DNA of 64,000 nt from Scytalidium lignicola (GCA_002812745.2 NCSJ02000177.1:21753-85752); one strand, 5' to 3'. Positions 23,211 to 35,597 are shown, counted from the first letter of the stretch. The notes: generated by a model not told the origin, from the letters alone. Made by a program: numbers and translations.

Positions 23211-25298
23211 CAGTGTTTTTGTTTCGTACCTCCTGTGGTAGGTTGAAGTAAGGAAGAATGGGAAGAGTCTCGTAGATAAAGAAGGCTGCTAGTCCGGGAG
23301 GGGAGAGGAAGAGAAATAGTAAATCAATGAACCAGCACGGATCTGAAACCGAGCGAAGTGGACAGGGGTGAAACGGCGAGGAGATGGCTATCTTGAAAAC
23401 CCGATTCAGGGAAGCGCGCAGTGACGCAGAGCTCGTGCCGATCAATGTGACTTTATTGTTTTGGTCTTGGCGCCCAAAGAGGCATCCNAAAAAAAAGGCT
23501 GACGAGGAGTAACTGAACGAGGGAAGTCGTTGGCGAGGGGTTGTTATGTGGACCAGGATCAGTTCAGGCCAAAGAAGAAGAGAGGGGGGTGGGGGGGTTT
23601 GGATTGTGGCAGGTTGCAGGTTGCGATGGGGTGACAAGTGACAAGCCGTCCAAGGAAATAACTCGGTGCTGCGGTGCGGTAATAATAGCTCTCTTATTTG
23701 CAGGGGGACCAGGTAGGCTGCTTGGTGAAAAAAAAAGCCGTTGCAATGATGGATCTACTGTAATAGGTAGTTTCTAGTTCTGCCTGACTGTGATGAGGAC
23801 GCGGGTATGAGTATGAGTGTCGTAAGCCGAAGTCAAACCTGCTCGTTCGGCGGAGAGTGTGCTGAGGTTAAATCAGGAATAACTACACGAAGCCTGGGCC
23901 AAAGGAGAAGAAGTAAAAAAAGAAATGGAGGCTGAGGATGCCGTGGATATATGTATCAACTGAGGCAGCTCCAATAAATCACAACACACAACACACAGCA
24001 CAAACACGCATCCACACTCTCAGCAATCTTTCGTCCTCGCGACTCGCAAAACCGGCACATGCGCGAAGGGCAGTTCACACTTTCACCCAGCAAATAATAA
24101 AATGGATCCTGGGGCGCAGTCTGGGCACGTCCTTGGGTCCTTGGATTCCTTGGGAGGGACGCTCCTTTCGTAACCTGTAGAGTCAGCACCGCGCGCCCTT
24201 GGGAACCTCACCAGCACTAACACCAGCACCAAGATAATTAATTACTCCAAACCCCATTTTGCGCTGCGATCAAAAGCGACCGAGAGTGGCACGATTAGCA
24301 AAAGGGCTCAGCCCATGCGGCATCGTGCGTGCATTCAAAGTTCTTGGTTGTTTGCTGGTGTTCATGTGCTGGTGGTTCATGCAAAACCTCCGAGCATTAC
24401 ACCAAAGCCCATTCAACTCCGGCGCATCCAGATCGCTCCTCACTCGGACTTGAGGAGTTTTCGCCCTTTCGGCACGCTGTGGTTCACTCAGCGCACGACG
24501 GACTCACAACTCTAATCATGCTTCTACTCTGCTGTCTGCTGGTTGGTCCATGAACCTTTTTTTTTTTTGCACAGCAGACCAGGCCACATAATCGTCTTGC
24601 GACGTGCGAAACCGTAACGATACCTGCCACCCCCACAGTGCATGCTCTCCCTAATAAGTAATAACTACCGTATTACTGTACTGTTAAATGTGATTATTAT
24701 TATTGACTGACTTGTAACATTTGTACGTTTTGTACGTTTTTGCTGACTTGTTCATTACGTTGACCGCTGAGCCTTCTTTTAGGCACCCTTAGCTTGGATC
24801 ATCTTCATCCTCACCCTCCACCCAACTCTGCAGACTCCATCAAAGGGGTCGCGGGACCTGGAGATGCGGTGTCCAACCGGAAAGATCCTCGCATCATGCG
24901 ATTTCCGCGGATGATCCTCGACGGGCGCCTGCAAACAGTTTTCCTCGTAGCGAGTTCCTCCTCGTTCACGGTTTCCCCTAGGGTTGGGGCAGCACTAATA
25001 GCCGTAGTACCCGTATAACTTAATTAAAGTGTGCAACAGACCATTTTGCAACTGGACAAACCCATCGTATGCTGCTTTGGTATGGTTACTTCGTACTCGA
25101 CTACTCCGGATCTCCTGCGCCGGACAGTTACTTTCTTGCAGAATTCCTATTTCTAACATGCCCTGTTCTTTTCGTTCTAGAATCCTGCGGCGCTCGTATC
25201 AGCAGTCACCAAAAAAAAAAAAATCAACTAATCAAGCTCAGTCTTACAAATTACTCGCATCCTCAGGCCAGCGCACCGAAGAGCATAGAGGTGAGTGC

Positions 25299-25325
25299 TT
25301 CGTAGGCTTCGTAGGCTTCGTAGGT
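25299..25325. repeat. Threefold 9-bp tandem repeat
   Basis: TTCGTAGGC twice, then TTCGTAGGT, directly adjoining. It lies in gene-free DNA. Confidence 0.85.
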
Positions 25326-28204
25326 GGTCGGGGAGAAGAATGAGTAAGAGCGAGAAACCGACAGCGTGTTTCCTTAACCACTCGCTGCTCGACCAGTATT
25401 CTGTTAGCTCTCTCGCATACACGAAACATCCTATCACGTCCCAATCGCATTGGCTCCGACGTGGGACTATTCTGAATCACAGCTGAAGTAAGTGCGCAAA
25501 GCCTCAGCCTGACTCGTAAGCATTTTGCAGGGTGACGAGGCTGCGGACACTTCTGGTAGCGACAGCCCTAACGTGCTAACGAACCCAAAAATCTCCGCTG
25601 GTCTTCGGTGAGCACCGAGGCTCCCTTCTCTTTCGATGGGGTCCTCCCCCAAAAGCTGGTAACCGTTACCCTATCCAGAGTTTCCCATCCATCAATAAAG
25701 ATTACTGTAGTATCGTGCATCTCCCTGGCACCCGATGAAGAAGAAATCACGGGAAGGCAGGATGGTCACTTGCTCACTTTGCTGGTCCGAAATCCGCACA
25801 ATCCACTCAAGACTCCCCAAGCATTCGACGGGAAACCAAGCATGAGCCTAAAGAGGCATCTCGAGCCACGAGTCGGTGACCTCAACAATTTAAAAATTCA
25901 CCAAACAGCCGCGTGTATTTCTGCAGACCGGGCGCGCACATGGCAGCCAAGAAAGAAAAAAAGAAGCAAAAAACAAAATTATGGCATGCATGCATACATA
26001 CGAACTAAACTCACACAGAATAACTAGAATAACCCACACTCACTCACACATAAAAAGAATAAGCTTCTCACGAAACCTCCACTACCCGTATTCTTCTGGG
26101 CTTCTAAAGCCACCTGGAATCCTTCCATGCAGCTCGTTAATGCAGCCGCGCTCAGGTAATCGGCGCCGCTTTTCCTCCCCCCCAACCAAGCCTCAACCTT
26201 ACCACAGCAGAATCACACACAAACACCAACGCATACACCCGGTCTGACCCATCTGACCCTTCCGTGCCTTCTTACCCGCAATGATCCGCTCATCGGAGCA
26301 CGGGAATAGGCGGCCCAACACGGGAACGAAGATGATGGATGATTCATTCTGTCGCGTTCAGGTGGACGAGGGCGTCCGGCGAGATCTCGGAGGGCTAGTT
26401 AATCAGGGCGCTAGTGAGTCAGCCAGCTGCTGGAGGATCCTGGAATAAGTTACAAGTACTGCACTGCACCTGCACAACACATCATCCAGGTACGTAGAGT
26501 GCTGCGTTGGTCAGCCTGTCTGCATGTCTGCGTGTCTGCTAAGCCCTGAGTACAGCAAAACTAGAGCTAGAAGTGTAGGTTACGGTGAGCAAAGCTGCTC
26601 CAATTACAACTAGAAACACTCGCTGGTCCCTAATACCTGTCCTATTGGGAATGCAAAAACACGGAAAGATTCATTCCGCATCGTAGGTTTTTGATGTACC
26701 TTTTTCTTTTTCTCACGTTACATACGGGTAAGGTTGTGCAGTGGGTCCCGTGGCTTGCAACAACCACGAGGGATCCCTGTTCCCTAGAAAAAATCATTTT
26801 TCTTCTGGAAAAGTTATGTTTATTCCATCATGCATATAAAGAAATTTTCAATCTCTCCGTTGCATCTCCGGTGCTTTTCCGTTTGACACCGCAAACGCGG
26901 GAACTTGATCATGATGAGGTTGAGCAGGGAGATTATTACTCATCCCCCTCGGCATCCTTCCCCCCTCCGAACAGTATCCGATATCCGAGATGCGAGATGT
27001 CAACAGAAGCTCACATTCGGACATGCACGAGCACGACCAATGGATTGCAATGATTCCTCTACGTTATTGATGATGATTAATGAAGCTAAGGCTCGATTCC
27101 AACCATCCTTAAAGAGGAAATCGCGATTGGCGAATCCTGTTAGTGCTATGATCCTCGAGGCTAAGGAGATACTGTCGCCCTCGTTCATCTGAACTCTTTC
27201 TACTCTTCCTCCTACGTCTCCTTAGGGTTGCTGCCACAGCGCACTGCCACAACCAACTTTTCTACCTAGACACTGCTAGACACACTGCCAGGGCAATCCA
27301 TCGGTGCAGCCGTGATACCAGAAATCCTGTCACGCCGGCTAAACCGTTTTGCCTCCAGAACCACAAATTACCAAAAGGTTTCATGTCCTGTAGATCTGGG
27401 GGTGGCAAGTTAGGATCTACAAAAAAGAGATCTGCGATCTCTGAATTCAGGTAAAAAAATCGCCCGTTTGAGGCGAAAGAAGTTTCTGTTCAACCCCGGA
27501 TTTTCCCAATGTCCACAGGGGTCCAATTTCCAGTTACGAACTAGTTAAGTTTAATCCTCTCTTCTTCTTCTTCTCCTCTTTCTATCTCGGTTCAAAGTTC
27601 GTTCAATCAGCCGGTCAGGGATGTGGCACGTCTGCATATTTGGGGGCCATATCGCAGACGACACGACTCGAACGCGAAAGAGGGAGGAGATGGGGGGGGG
27701 TTTTGACTTTCACATGAAAGCGGAGTAAGCTATTTCTAGATCTTTCAGCCAAGATTATTTTTGTCTCGTTTCTTGTCCTTCTTCATATCCCCATTGGAGA
27801 GAGTGAAAAGAACCGAGGAAGAAGAAAGTACTAGATTCGTTAGACTCTTTTTCTTCTTTTCTTCTGGACGATCTTCTACGGTGCTAATGTAACGTTACAA
27901 GAAAGAGATATATAAAGTTAGTCAAGTGACTCTCATTTCAGAGCTGTTTACTGTAACTTGTGCTTTCAGAGCTGGATTTCCCTTTCTAGTATAACCTCTT
28001 TCTCCCTTTTCATTTGCTCTTGGAAAACTTAATTGCTGCCCAACAGATCTAGGATTTTTGTGGATCCAACATTTCGAGACATAAATGAAGCATACTTTGA
28101 ACTAGAACGGTTCAAGATCTACTATAACAATTCAAGATGATTTAAGGTGTGGAAAAAATAGCAGAGATCAACCAGCTCAGCCTGATGAAGTGATGCCATC
28201 GAAA

Positions 28205-28225
28205 GGAGGTAGATTCTAGACCTCC
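28205..28225. repeat. Short hairpin GGAGGT/ACCTCC
   Basis: Six-bp perfect arms around a 9-nt loop, followed at once by a second GC-rich imperfect palindrome (about 28243-28262). It stands out in AT-rich surroundings. Confidence 0.4.
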
Positions 28226-28549
28226 ACCACCCGAGATATCAAGCGGGGGAGGCCGCCCCCTCGAGGTCTTAGATCCAACGGTCTTAAAATGGTTCGTAGA
28301 ATTTTAGACGGCGGTAAGTTTAGTTACTCGGTTTAACCGATTCATTGGCTTGGGTTTCTCTGCATGATGGAGATTCCCATGTTTGTCAACCTTGTGCTTT
28401 TAAGTGAGTTTGGTAGACCGTTATCAATCTGGAGGGGAAAAGGGAAGGTTTAAGCATGTGATCGTTAGTAGAATAGTTGTGTGAAAATTCAAACGGTTGT
28501 ATAAGGGGCAAAACCCCGCAAAACACACGAGCAACAGAACCTCGGTTTA

Positions 28550-28568
28550 AATATATATATATATATAT
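28550..28568. repeat. TA dinucleotide microsatellite
   Basis: About nine TA units, ~300 bp from the tRNA gene. Confidence 0.9.
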
Positions 28569-28853
28569 GTATAAGAGAAAATATTGTATGCATTTACAGA
28601 CGTATTAATATTTTATCATACGAGCAAAATATTTACCACACCCCATTGACGAAAGGAAGCGTAGTTCTCTCTAGACAAGTATCTAATTCTCTTAACTGAA
28701 AAAAATATTTCTCAGCTACCCCCCTCCTAGATTTTACCACTCTGCCCCACTACAACTTATTTACGCGAAATCAAAGAGTCTTTCTTTCAAAAGAAGAGAA
28801 TACAAAGGGAGGGNAAAAAAATAAAAAACAGGTGTCAGAATCCGTAAATACGT

Positions 28854-28944
28854 TTCCGTACCAGGGAGTCGAACCCTGCGCAACCGCGAACTGAGACTAG
28901 TTGAGCCTTGAGAGGCGGATATGTTACCGATACACCAGTACGGA
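28854..28944 (-). tRNA. tRNA-Glu (CTC) with a ~20-nt intron
   Basis: The 5' end is at 28944 on the minus strand. The acceptor arms TCCGTAC and GTACGGA pair perfectly over 7 bp, and the discriminator is A at 28854. The D-arm is GTGT...ACAT with A14, G18G19 and A21. The T-arm is CAGGG-TTCGACT-CCCTG, a perfect 5-bp stem. The anticodon stem is TCCGC/GCGGT (one T-T mismatch at the top) and the anticodon CTC lies at 28912-28910, reading GAG codons. An insertion of about 20 nt (roughly 28908-28889) sits after A37, the standard place for eukaryotic tRNA introns. A and B boxes are present in the D- and T-arms. No CCA is encoded, as expected for a nuclear gene. Confidence 0.93.
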
Positions 28945-29904
28945 TGTTGTTAGCGAGCCCAGTTGTTTAAGTGAGTATATTAAACAGTGTGCCTTTGGGT
29001 TTATTAAAAGAGAGATTTAGTGTGTTGGTATTGTTACCCACTTTATTTTTTTTGCTAGTTAGCAAGACTATGTGGGGAGGGGGTGAAGATTTGATAGAGG
29101 AGGGGAGAGATATTTGGTTTTGAAGGACTAGAAAAAGATAGAAAATAAAAATAGAACTGCAATTAAGTATGAAGAGTAAGGCTGGATTTTGCAACGAGAG
29201 CTTGATTGAGAGTTTTATGGGTATATATTACTTGCACAAATTTAGCCTAGAAACGATCTGAGAGAACACACAGGGAATTGAAAATAGATGGAAGACATAA
29301 CTAGATTCATATCTAAGTAGAAACTGGTTTCGAAGGCTGACATCAAAGACTAAGTTGTAAATATGCTGAGATAAGACACCGGTATCATAGCACAATGGAT
29401 TGCATTGTATTACGAGGAAAAGAATCAGAATAGGATTAAAAACGAAAATCAGCAAAAAATCCATCTAAGTCCAAAAGGAAATGGTAGGAAGTCATGCTCT
29501 ACCTAAGAGAATTAATGAAACTAGAAGAGCTACTCATGAGAGAGAATGAAAGGTGAGAAATTACTTCTAATAATGCTAATTCGAGACTAGCGAACTGAAA
29601 GTACGTTACGTACTTAGGAACTAGGTAGATATTAGAGTGAGCGAGACATGCTAGGAAAGATCAAGTTCTTCTTTCTCATGGAGATGTATATGGGTTCATA
29701 TCCTGATAGCAGAATGGAAGAACAGGATATATGAAAAAGAGATAAAAGCGTTGGATACTGTGGCGTTTCCATCATTGTTCTACCTTAGGCCATTTAAGTT
29801 GATAAATAGTCCAAAGGCAATATCTAATATTCCAGTCCGGGTCAATTAACACTTATGAAAACTGACTTTCACTATTTAACTATTCACATTTACCAGCAAT
29901 TAGA

Positions 29905-30178
29905 TTGCTAGCTTCTGCTAGCTTCTCTGTTTTACCATTGCTTATAAAACCCAGACATGCAACAAAACAAAAAAACTCTTGGCTGTGTAACCATCAAGGT
30001 TGTAGATACGGATGATTCATCGTCATTGCAGATCTTAAATCTCATCTTTTTAATTTATTTCCTTTATTACAATAGGCTACAACTTTGCTAGCCTTTGCTA
30101 GAGCGATACTTTTAGTTATGCTTATAAGGCTCTGATGTGCAACAAAACTTTAGACAGCGTAATCATCAGCGTACAAGG
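29905..30178. repeat. Diverged direct repeat, 180-bp offset
   Basis: The stretch from TTGCTAGCTTCTGCTAG near 29905 to ATGCAACAAAAC near 29956 recurs from TTTGCTAGCCTTTGCTAG near 30084 to GTGCAACAAAAC near 30136. Shared blocks include GCTTATAA, GCAACAAAAC and GTAA(C/T)CATCA, with CTTATAA at 29941 and 30121. Changes include both transitions and short indels. A piece resembling the second copy (AACTTTGCTA..CTTTGCT) recurs at 43581. This may be the relic of a small dispersed element. Confidence 0.5.
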
Positions 30179-30510
30179 GTGTCTCTCCCAATCAACATCT
30201 TGGTATCGAAGAACCGCTAGATAAATGGAAAGAATAACACATACTCTGTAGTTTAACTATAATTGCAGAGCTCAGAGATATCTGATTCGGAAATCGATGC
30301 AAAGTTTAGGATGGTGAAGAAGTACAGCTGCGGATTTGCTCGAAGAAATAATAGGTGGCAGTGCAAAACGTCATACCTTCGATGTGAAATGAGCTGCAAC
30401 GTTAGATCTCGGATTCCCCGATGATATATACCGATTATCTCTTATAAACAAAAAAAAAAAAAGCTATTAGATCAGATATCATTTTTTGCCTTCATGTCGT
30501 GGATAACTAG

Positions 30511-30683
30511 GCGGGAAGCTGCGCCACGCTACACGCTTCCCGCATCGAGCATTCCCGATTGGGAAAGCTCTGCGATATAACACTCTAATTGGCCACTTTT
30601 ACGTATCGTTACAACCTTAAACCGTCTAATGGATACAAAAAACTCAACGTCGCGCGTCCCCCTGCGCCACGGAACGGTTTAAG
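30511..30683. repeat. Cluster of perfect inverted repeats
   Basis: GCGGGAAGC (30511-30519) pairs with GCTTCCCGC (30535-30543). TTCCC/GGGAA follows at about 30553-30567. CTTAAACCGT (30616-30625) pairs with ACGGTTTAAG (30674-30683). CTGCGCCACG occurs twice, at about 30519 and 30662. The block is GC-richer than its surroundings. It might be a folded ncRNA or a small non-autonomous element; no target-site duplication was recognised. Confidence 0.5.
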
Positions 30684-31185
30684 CATAGGACGGGGAAGAA
30701 AGAATCTTAAAAATTAGGTTGCGAACCAATGAGCGATCTCATATTCATCAAAAGCTTGTTATCCCACCTTTTGCTAAACCCCCAGACGCGTAACTGTATT
30801 GCAATTGTGCAGGCTAAGACATGCGGGAAATTGAATGCTTACCCCCGACCATTGCAAAGCTTCTTTGAACTTCAGGTAAGGAGTGCGGTTTGGAGGCTTG
30901 TGGCAGGTCATTTTGTGATGAGCCTCACAGGCTGCCTCGCAAGGTTAGGTCTAAGCTCCGCTATGATTTCCTCTTCCTTCGAGATAGATACTATGCAGTT
31001 TAGTATCTAGATGTTATATATATTCCTCCCTTCTCTACTATTATACTTTCGTGTTTTCTTTATTATCCTCATCAATATAAAATACAAGCTATCTATATCT
31101 AAATTATCCAGGTATAGATCTTTCTCCCTCCTTACTTTATCAATAACTCTCAATTACACACTCTTACTACCATAACTTGCCTGCT

Positions 31186-32068
31186 ATGGGAAAAGTCGAT
31201 TATCGAGATGGCGTTGCCATCATCCAGATCTTCTTCTTCTCCATCTGCCTTATCCTGGATATCCTCCTCGCAATCCGTCGAGGTTTCGGCAGACTAGCCT
31301 ACCTCATAGGGGCTCTCTGTTTGCTCCGATTAGTTGGAGCAAGCTGTGAGCTTGTCGCAATATCACATCCATCTACTGGAATTTACACTACTTCCATAGT
31401 CTGTACCTCGATAGGACTTTCGCCCCTCACGTTGGTTTTGCTAGGAATGCTAGCCAGAGTGTACGTTTCTCTCTCCATTTGCACCGCAAAACATGACTCT
31501 AACAAGCATTCACAGAAATGAATATGTACCTCGACGAATTAACAAACAAGTCTGGATCCTTATATCCATCATGACACTAACAGGAATTGGTCTCGGCATC
31601 AGCGGTGCCACCAGGGCCGCATCCTCCTCTAACCCCCTCCACTCTAACACCGAAACCAAAGCCGCAATCCTCATCTTCACCGCCGCATTCGTCATCGTGG
31701 TTCTCCTCATGATCTATCTCTCCACTCAAATATCCCACATTCCTCAAAGCGAGAAACAACTCCTCTACGTCGTGGGATTCTGCATTCCCTTCTTGACTGC
31801 ACGACTTGTATACCCCCTTATTTCGGATTTTGGGAATACTACCCAGTTCAATGCTCTTACTGGGAACGTGACGATTTACCTGTTCATGGATGTCTTGGAG
31901 GAGATCATCGTAGCTCTTACTTGTGTGCTCACGTTGCTGAGATTGTCGACGTTGCATAGCAGGAAGAGTGTAGATGAAGTGGAGATTGAGAATGTCCGAG
32001 GGTTTGCAGGTTCGGGTGGTCCAATCTTGGAAGATAATGCTTCAGCAAAGCAGCTTGGTAGGCGATGA
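31186..32068 (+). CDS. Seven-transmembrane fungal membrane protein (DUF7702-like)
   Basis: Model: exons 31186-31460 and 31516-32068, joined in phase 2 through a 55-bp GTACGT...ACAG intron, giving 275 aa. The start is the ATG of MGKVDYRDGVAIIQ; the frame is open only a little further up. Seven hydrophobic segments are visible, at about residues 9-30, 36-58, 65-90, 104-123, 138-158, 170-192 and 205-231. A short cytoplasmic-looking tail with Asp/Glu and Lys/Arg follows. The order and the conserved-looking VDYRDGVAI start resemble fungal proteins now grouped as DUF7702. The function is unknown; a receptor-like or channel-like role is only suggested by topology. Confidence 0.82.
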
Positions 32069-33187
32069 AGGCTCACTATGATGCTGTATAATTATTGAAA
32101 GAGGTGATGAGAAGTGGTTTTAAAAGTGTAGAGGCAGGCAATTTGACATTTCTTATGTTTTGAAAAAATGGATGGTGCGGGCATCTATAAGATAGATATT
32201 TGCCGCATAGAGGCATTTTGTATCATACATTGCGGTGGAGTTGGGAGGCTGTTTTCGATCTACTTTACTAGAGTGCTCATTGCGCAGGATCATGGTATCC
32301 TTTCATACCCAGAACTAGATTTCCTTTAATACTACCACTTATCTAGGAACTAAATATAATACAGCTTACTTCACATCTTCATATGTACGAAATCAAGAGA
32401 CTACTACTCAATTCTAACAGAAGGAAAATTCTCGAGTCGATGTCATTCATCTCTCGGATCTACTACGAGTAAAATTCTAGACCGATAACCTGCACGAATT
32501 AAAGAGGGATGTTCTACTCAAAATAATATCTGTATTCGAGAACGCTCCATTGAGTAGCAAACTACGGATAATTTACTAACATCTAGATATACAATTAAAA
32601 GAACGCGGATGAATCAATTGCAAATAGAAAGATTATCATTTGCATCCCACACTCCACACTCCACGACACCCGAGAACGGTCCCCTATCAGTTGCCACTCC
32701 CTTTTGCCTCGCTGCAGCACATTAAAGCAGTACTTCTAAACGCAAAGCAGCGGCAGAACATCTTTTTGTAAGGAAATGTTTATAGAAAAGAAAAAGGAGA
32801 ACTAGCTAACACCCAGTGATCAAGGATTTCTGGTATCATAAAAACAAGAGGAAGAAGAAAAACTGGGGTTATGGTAGCAGTATGAGAGTCATGATTTCGT
32901 CAAGGAAAACCAGAACGATTGAATAAAACACAAATGAACAGCAGCCTGGAGTTGCAGGCCAACAAACGCTAAATTAAATTTCACAAAGCCGAAAACCACC
33001 CTCCAAAAAATACTAGCCCCATTTTTACAATATAAAGGAGTAGCTTGATAAACTATTATCGCGCTTACACCGATAGAAAGAGCCTCTCGCCAACTTCTCC
33101 AGAACGCCAGAAAGAGAAGACTGAACACAAAGTACAGAGGATTAGTAGTAGCCCCTTCAGGATAACTTATCACGCTAAATTTAAGAG
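32069..33187. other. Spacer between convergent seven-TM and TeaR-like genes
   Basis: 1.1 kb of AT-rich DNA forming the 3' flanks of both genes. No motif-bearing frame, tRNA or element was seen. Confidence 0.4.
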
Positions 33188-34784
33188 TTACATAATTATG
33201 CAGCAGCCACAGCCACCCTTCTCGGAATCTTGCGGTGATTCCTGGGTTCTTTGAACTGCTGGGTGTCCTGGCGTCATTGGATTAGCTATGCCACTTCCTT
33301 GAGGCACGCCAGTGATTTTCGGCATCGTACTATACGTTCCCCCGCTGGAAGTTCCAGGTCGCCCCGAGGAAAGTTGTGAAGCCTTAGGGTCCTTAAGTGG
33401 CCATTCTGCCTCGCGCTCCTCTGTCTTTTGCGGCTGCTCAGATGGTGGAGACGTAATTTCTGGGGGTGGCTGAAATAGCTCATCATTAAGGGGCCTGAAT
33501 TCCTTATCATAAATATTCCCAAATTTCCCTTCTTTTTCCCACTGCTCCTGTTGCAATCTTTTAGCCACGGTAGGGAGAAGTTGCTGATCAGGAGGTAGTC
33601 GAGGATCGGGCTTGTACATTGTCGCAAGCCACGGGGGGTCTCCCTCGGGTCGTTTATTTGTAGAAGGTGTGCCGTCTCCAGACCTAGTGGGTGGCCGAGC
33701 TAGAGTTGAATTGTTCGAGCCTGATCTTGTTTTTGGTCTTTGACCCGCTGAAGGTGCGCGATTTGCGGAACCCTTTTTGGGTGCGGCAGTCTTTTTCAGA
33801 GGGGACATATCTGATCCGGCTTTCTTTCCTGATGGGGGTGTTGCGGCTGTCTCTTCGAAAGCCTTTACACTTTCACTTCGACCTCTTGTCCTTGAATTAG
33901 AGATCGATTCGTCATCACCAGCTAAACCACTCTGTTTTCGTATCATTGGTGTATCACGTTCAAGATAGTCGATTGGTATAGGAAGAGGGCTTGCTTTATT
34001 AACGGGGATCCGCGAAAGCCCCTTCAAACTTCCATTTAGATGTCGATATGGATCATTCACATCTTCTGCAGCCTCTTCCGGTGTCCGCAGATCCCATCCT
34101 GCATTCTCTGGTATTCCCTCCTCTTCAGTCGGTATTGACCCAACCCGTGGACGCTTCTGATCATTTTTATGGTCTCTTCTGCCAGATTTACTAGTTGCTC
34201 TCGTTCGAGGTAGTATAATCCCGGCAGCCTGAAGTTCTTCGCTCTCAATACGTGCAAGTTTGTCTCTATGTATCCATCTGGAATTGTCGGGATCTCCATT
34301 TTCGTATACCTCGACCATAGTATCTTTCACCTCACTATAACCAGTACCACTAACACCGCTACGACTTGTGCCATAGAGATCCAACAAGCTGTCCGGAGCG
34401 CTNCCTGATTCGCTGATATTGCTATCTTTCCGATTCAAAGCGGATACACGTGCTGGAGCTAGATGCTCTCCCATGCGCATTGAGTGGCTTGTATCCGCAC
34501 GTCGTTGTGACAATTCTGGACGAGACAGTGAGTCCAGTGAAGTTTTGCCATTTGATTTTGGTGGTATCGATGATTGATCGCCGTCTTCACTATCCATCTT
34601 AGACTGCTCAGGGCTCTGTGTGAGATACTAGTTAGCATAAACTCAGCCGAATATTTTATCTGGGAAAAAGCAAACCTACATCAGATTGAACTGGCACGGC
34701 GTAGTCCCAGGTACTCTGGCCTCCGTGAGAACTGCTAGGGGGAGTCAAGGCAGTTTGGGCATGCGGTGCGGAGACCGCAGCCAT
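33188..34784 (-). CDS. teaR: TeaR-like cell-end marker with C-terminal prenylation box
   Basis: Model on the minus strand: exon 1 34784-34680 and exon 2 34615-33188, with a 64-bp GTAGGT...CACAG intron in phase 0, giving 510 aa. The protein is mostly disordered and Ser/Pro/Arg-rich. Motifs I associate with Aspergillus TeaR are present: STWDYAVPV near the N-terminus, RWIHRDKLARIESEELQAAGI, GWDLRTPEEAAED, and PPWLATMYKPDPRLPPDQQ leading to RLQQEQWEKEGK. It ends in GCGCCIIM, where CIIM is a CaaX box (Met at X favours farnesylation) and the upstream Cys residues could be palmitoylated. In Aspergillus TeaR anchors the kelch protein TeaA at the hyphal tip membrane and so links microtubules to growth sites; that role is inferred by similarity. 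The N at 34403 is in frame. Confidence 0.8.
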
Positions 34785-35597
34785 CTTCCTTATAAAGTTT
34801 CGATTTCCGTCGCTAGTTTGAACTTATATTAATGTCTCTGGACTGCTGATTCGATACCCTCAAACTCTTATTCGCCTTGAGCTCGTATGTGACCTGCACC
34901 CTTCTGATTGTAATCTCGTCGGAGAGCTAGAAACAACTTCGCGTCCAGATACCACACGGTATAAAGAGTGATTAACGCGATAGTATCTTGAACGTGTAGA
35001 GAGCGTGTAAATGATTCAACAAAGATTGAAAGAGGTCGCGTTCGTATTACGGGGTATTCCAGCAGATGCGAGGTAGGACAAGCCAGGAACGGAGAAGATG
35101 TCGCCAATTGCATTAGGTGAGAGGGATTGAAAGAGATACCAGCTCCTGACCTTCAGTTTCCCTACCGTCGGCCGCTGTACGTGAGAGGAACTGGTGAGAC
35201 AGTCACAGAATGTTTGTTGGTATGTGAAATCCAGATGGTAAGGGGCTGAGGATTGTTGCTGCCGGAAAGTCTAAGCGAGTGGAACTAGTTCAAATGGGCG
35301 GCCAGAGCCGATATGACAACTTATCTCACAAAGAAATCCGCCAGTGCCGAGCATGCTAGGGCCTTTTGCTACAAGATCATCATCTATGGATGCGACTGCG
35401 AACTCTCGACACGAGATATTAGCAAAGTCTATTTACTGCTTCTAGAATAATGCCCGCTAATTTATCTCCCTACACGATGGCATCTTTGTTTTGCTTACAG
35501 TAATGGCCATTTCACCTTTGCGATGAATAGCAGAGTCTGATAGGCAAGCTTACAACCCACGGACCGCTCTCTTAAATTATATCATGCAGCTGTCAAC
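34785..35597. promoter_or_regulatory. Divergent promoter region, TeaR-like and phosphoesterase genes
   Basis: 813 bp between two start codons pointing away from each other, so it must hold both promoters and both 5' leaders. No specific box is convincing. Confidence 0.5.

Larger units (their letters stand above)
23076..28853. other. 5.8-kb stretch with no gene seen
   Basis: It begins with the promoter and leader of the small zinc protein. It holds a GTTTC tandem (23191-23210), a threefold 9-bp repeat (25299-25325), a hairpin near 28205-28225 and a TA tract (28550-28568). Frames here are short and overlap on both strands. Ns at 23488 and 28814 precede A runs. The A/T-rich tract at 28814-28830 reads as T runs on the minus strand and may serve as the Pol III terminator of the tRNA that follows. 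Confidence 0.45.
28945..31185. other. 2.2-kb AT-rich stretch with worn repeats and hairpins
   Basis: No gene seen. It contains a diverged direct repeat with a 180-bp offset (29905-30178) and a set of nested inverted repeats (30511-30683). A 93-codon ATG frame at 30729-31010 has no recognisable domain and I leave it out. The last ~170 bp are the promoter and leader of the seven-TM gene. Confidence 0.45.

Noticed and set aside
22960..23637. 225-codon minus-strand frame next to the small zinc protein
   Set aside because: It overlaps the better supported zinc protein in another frame and contains an N before an A run; composition is like translated leader.
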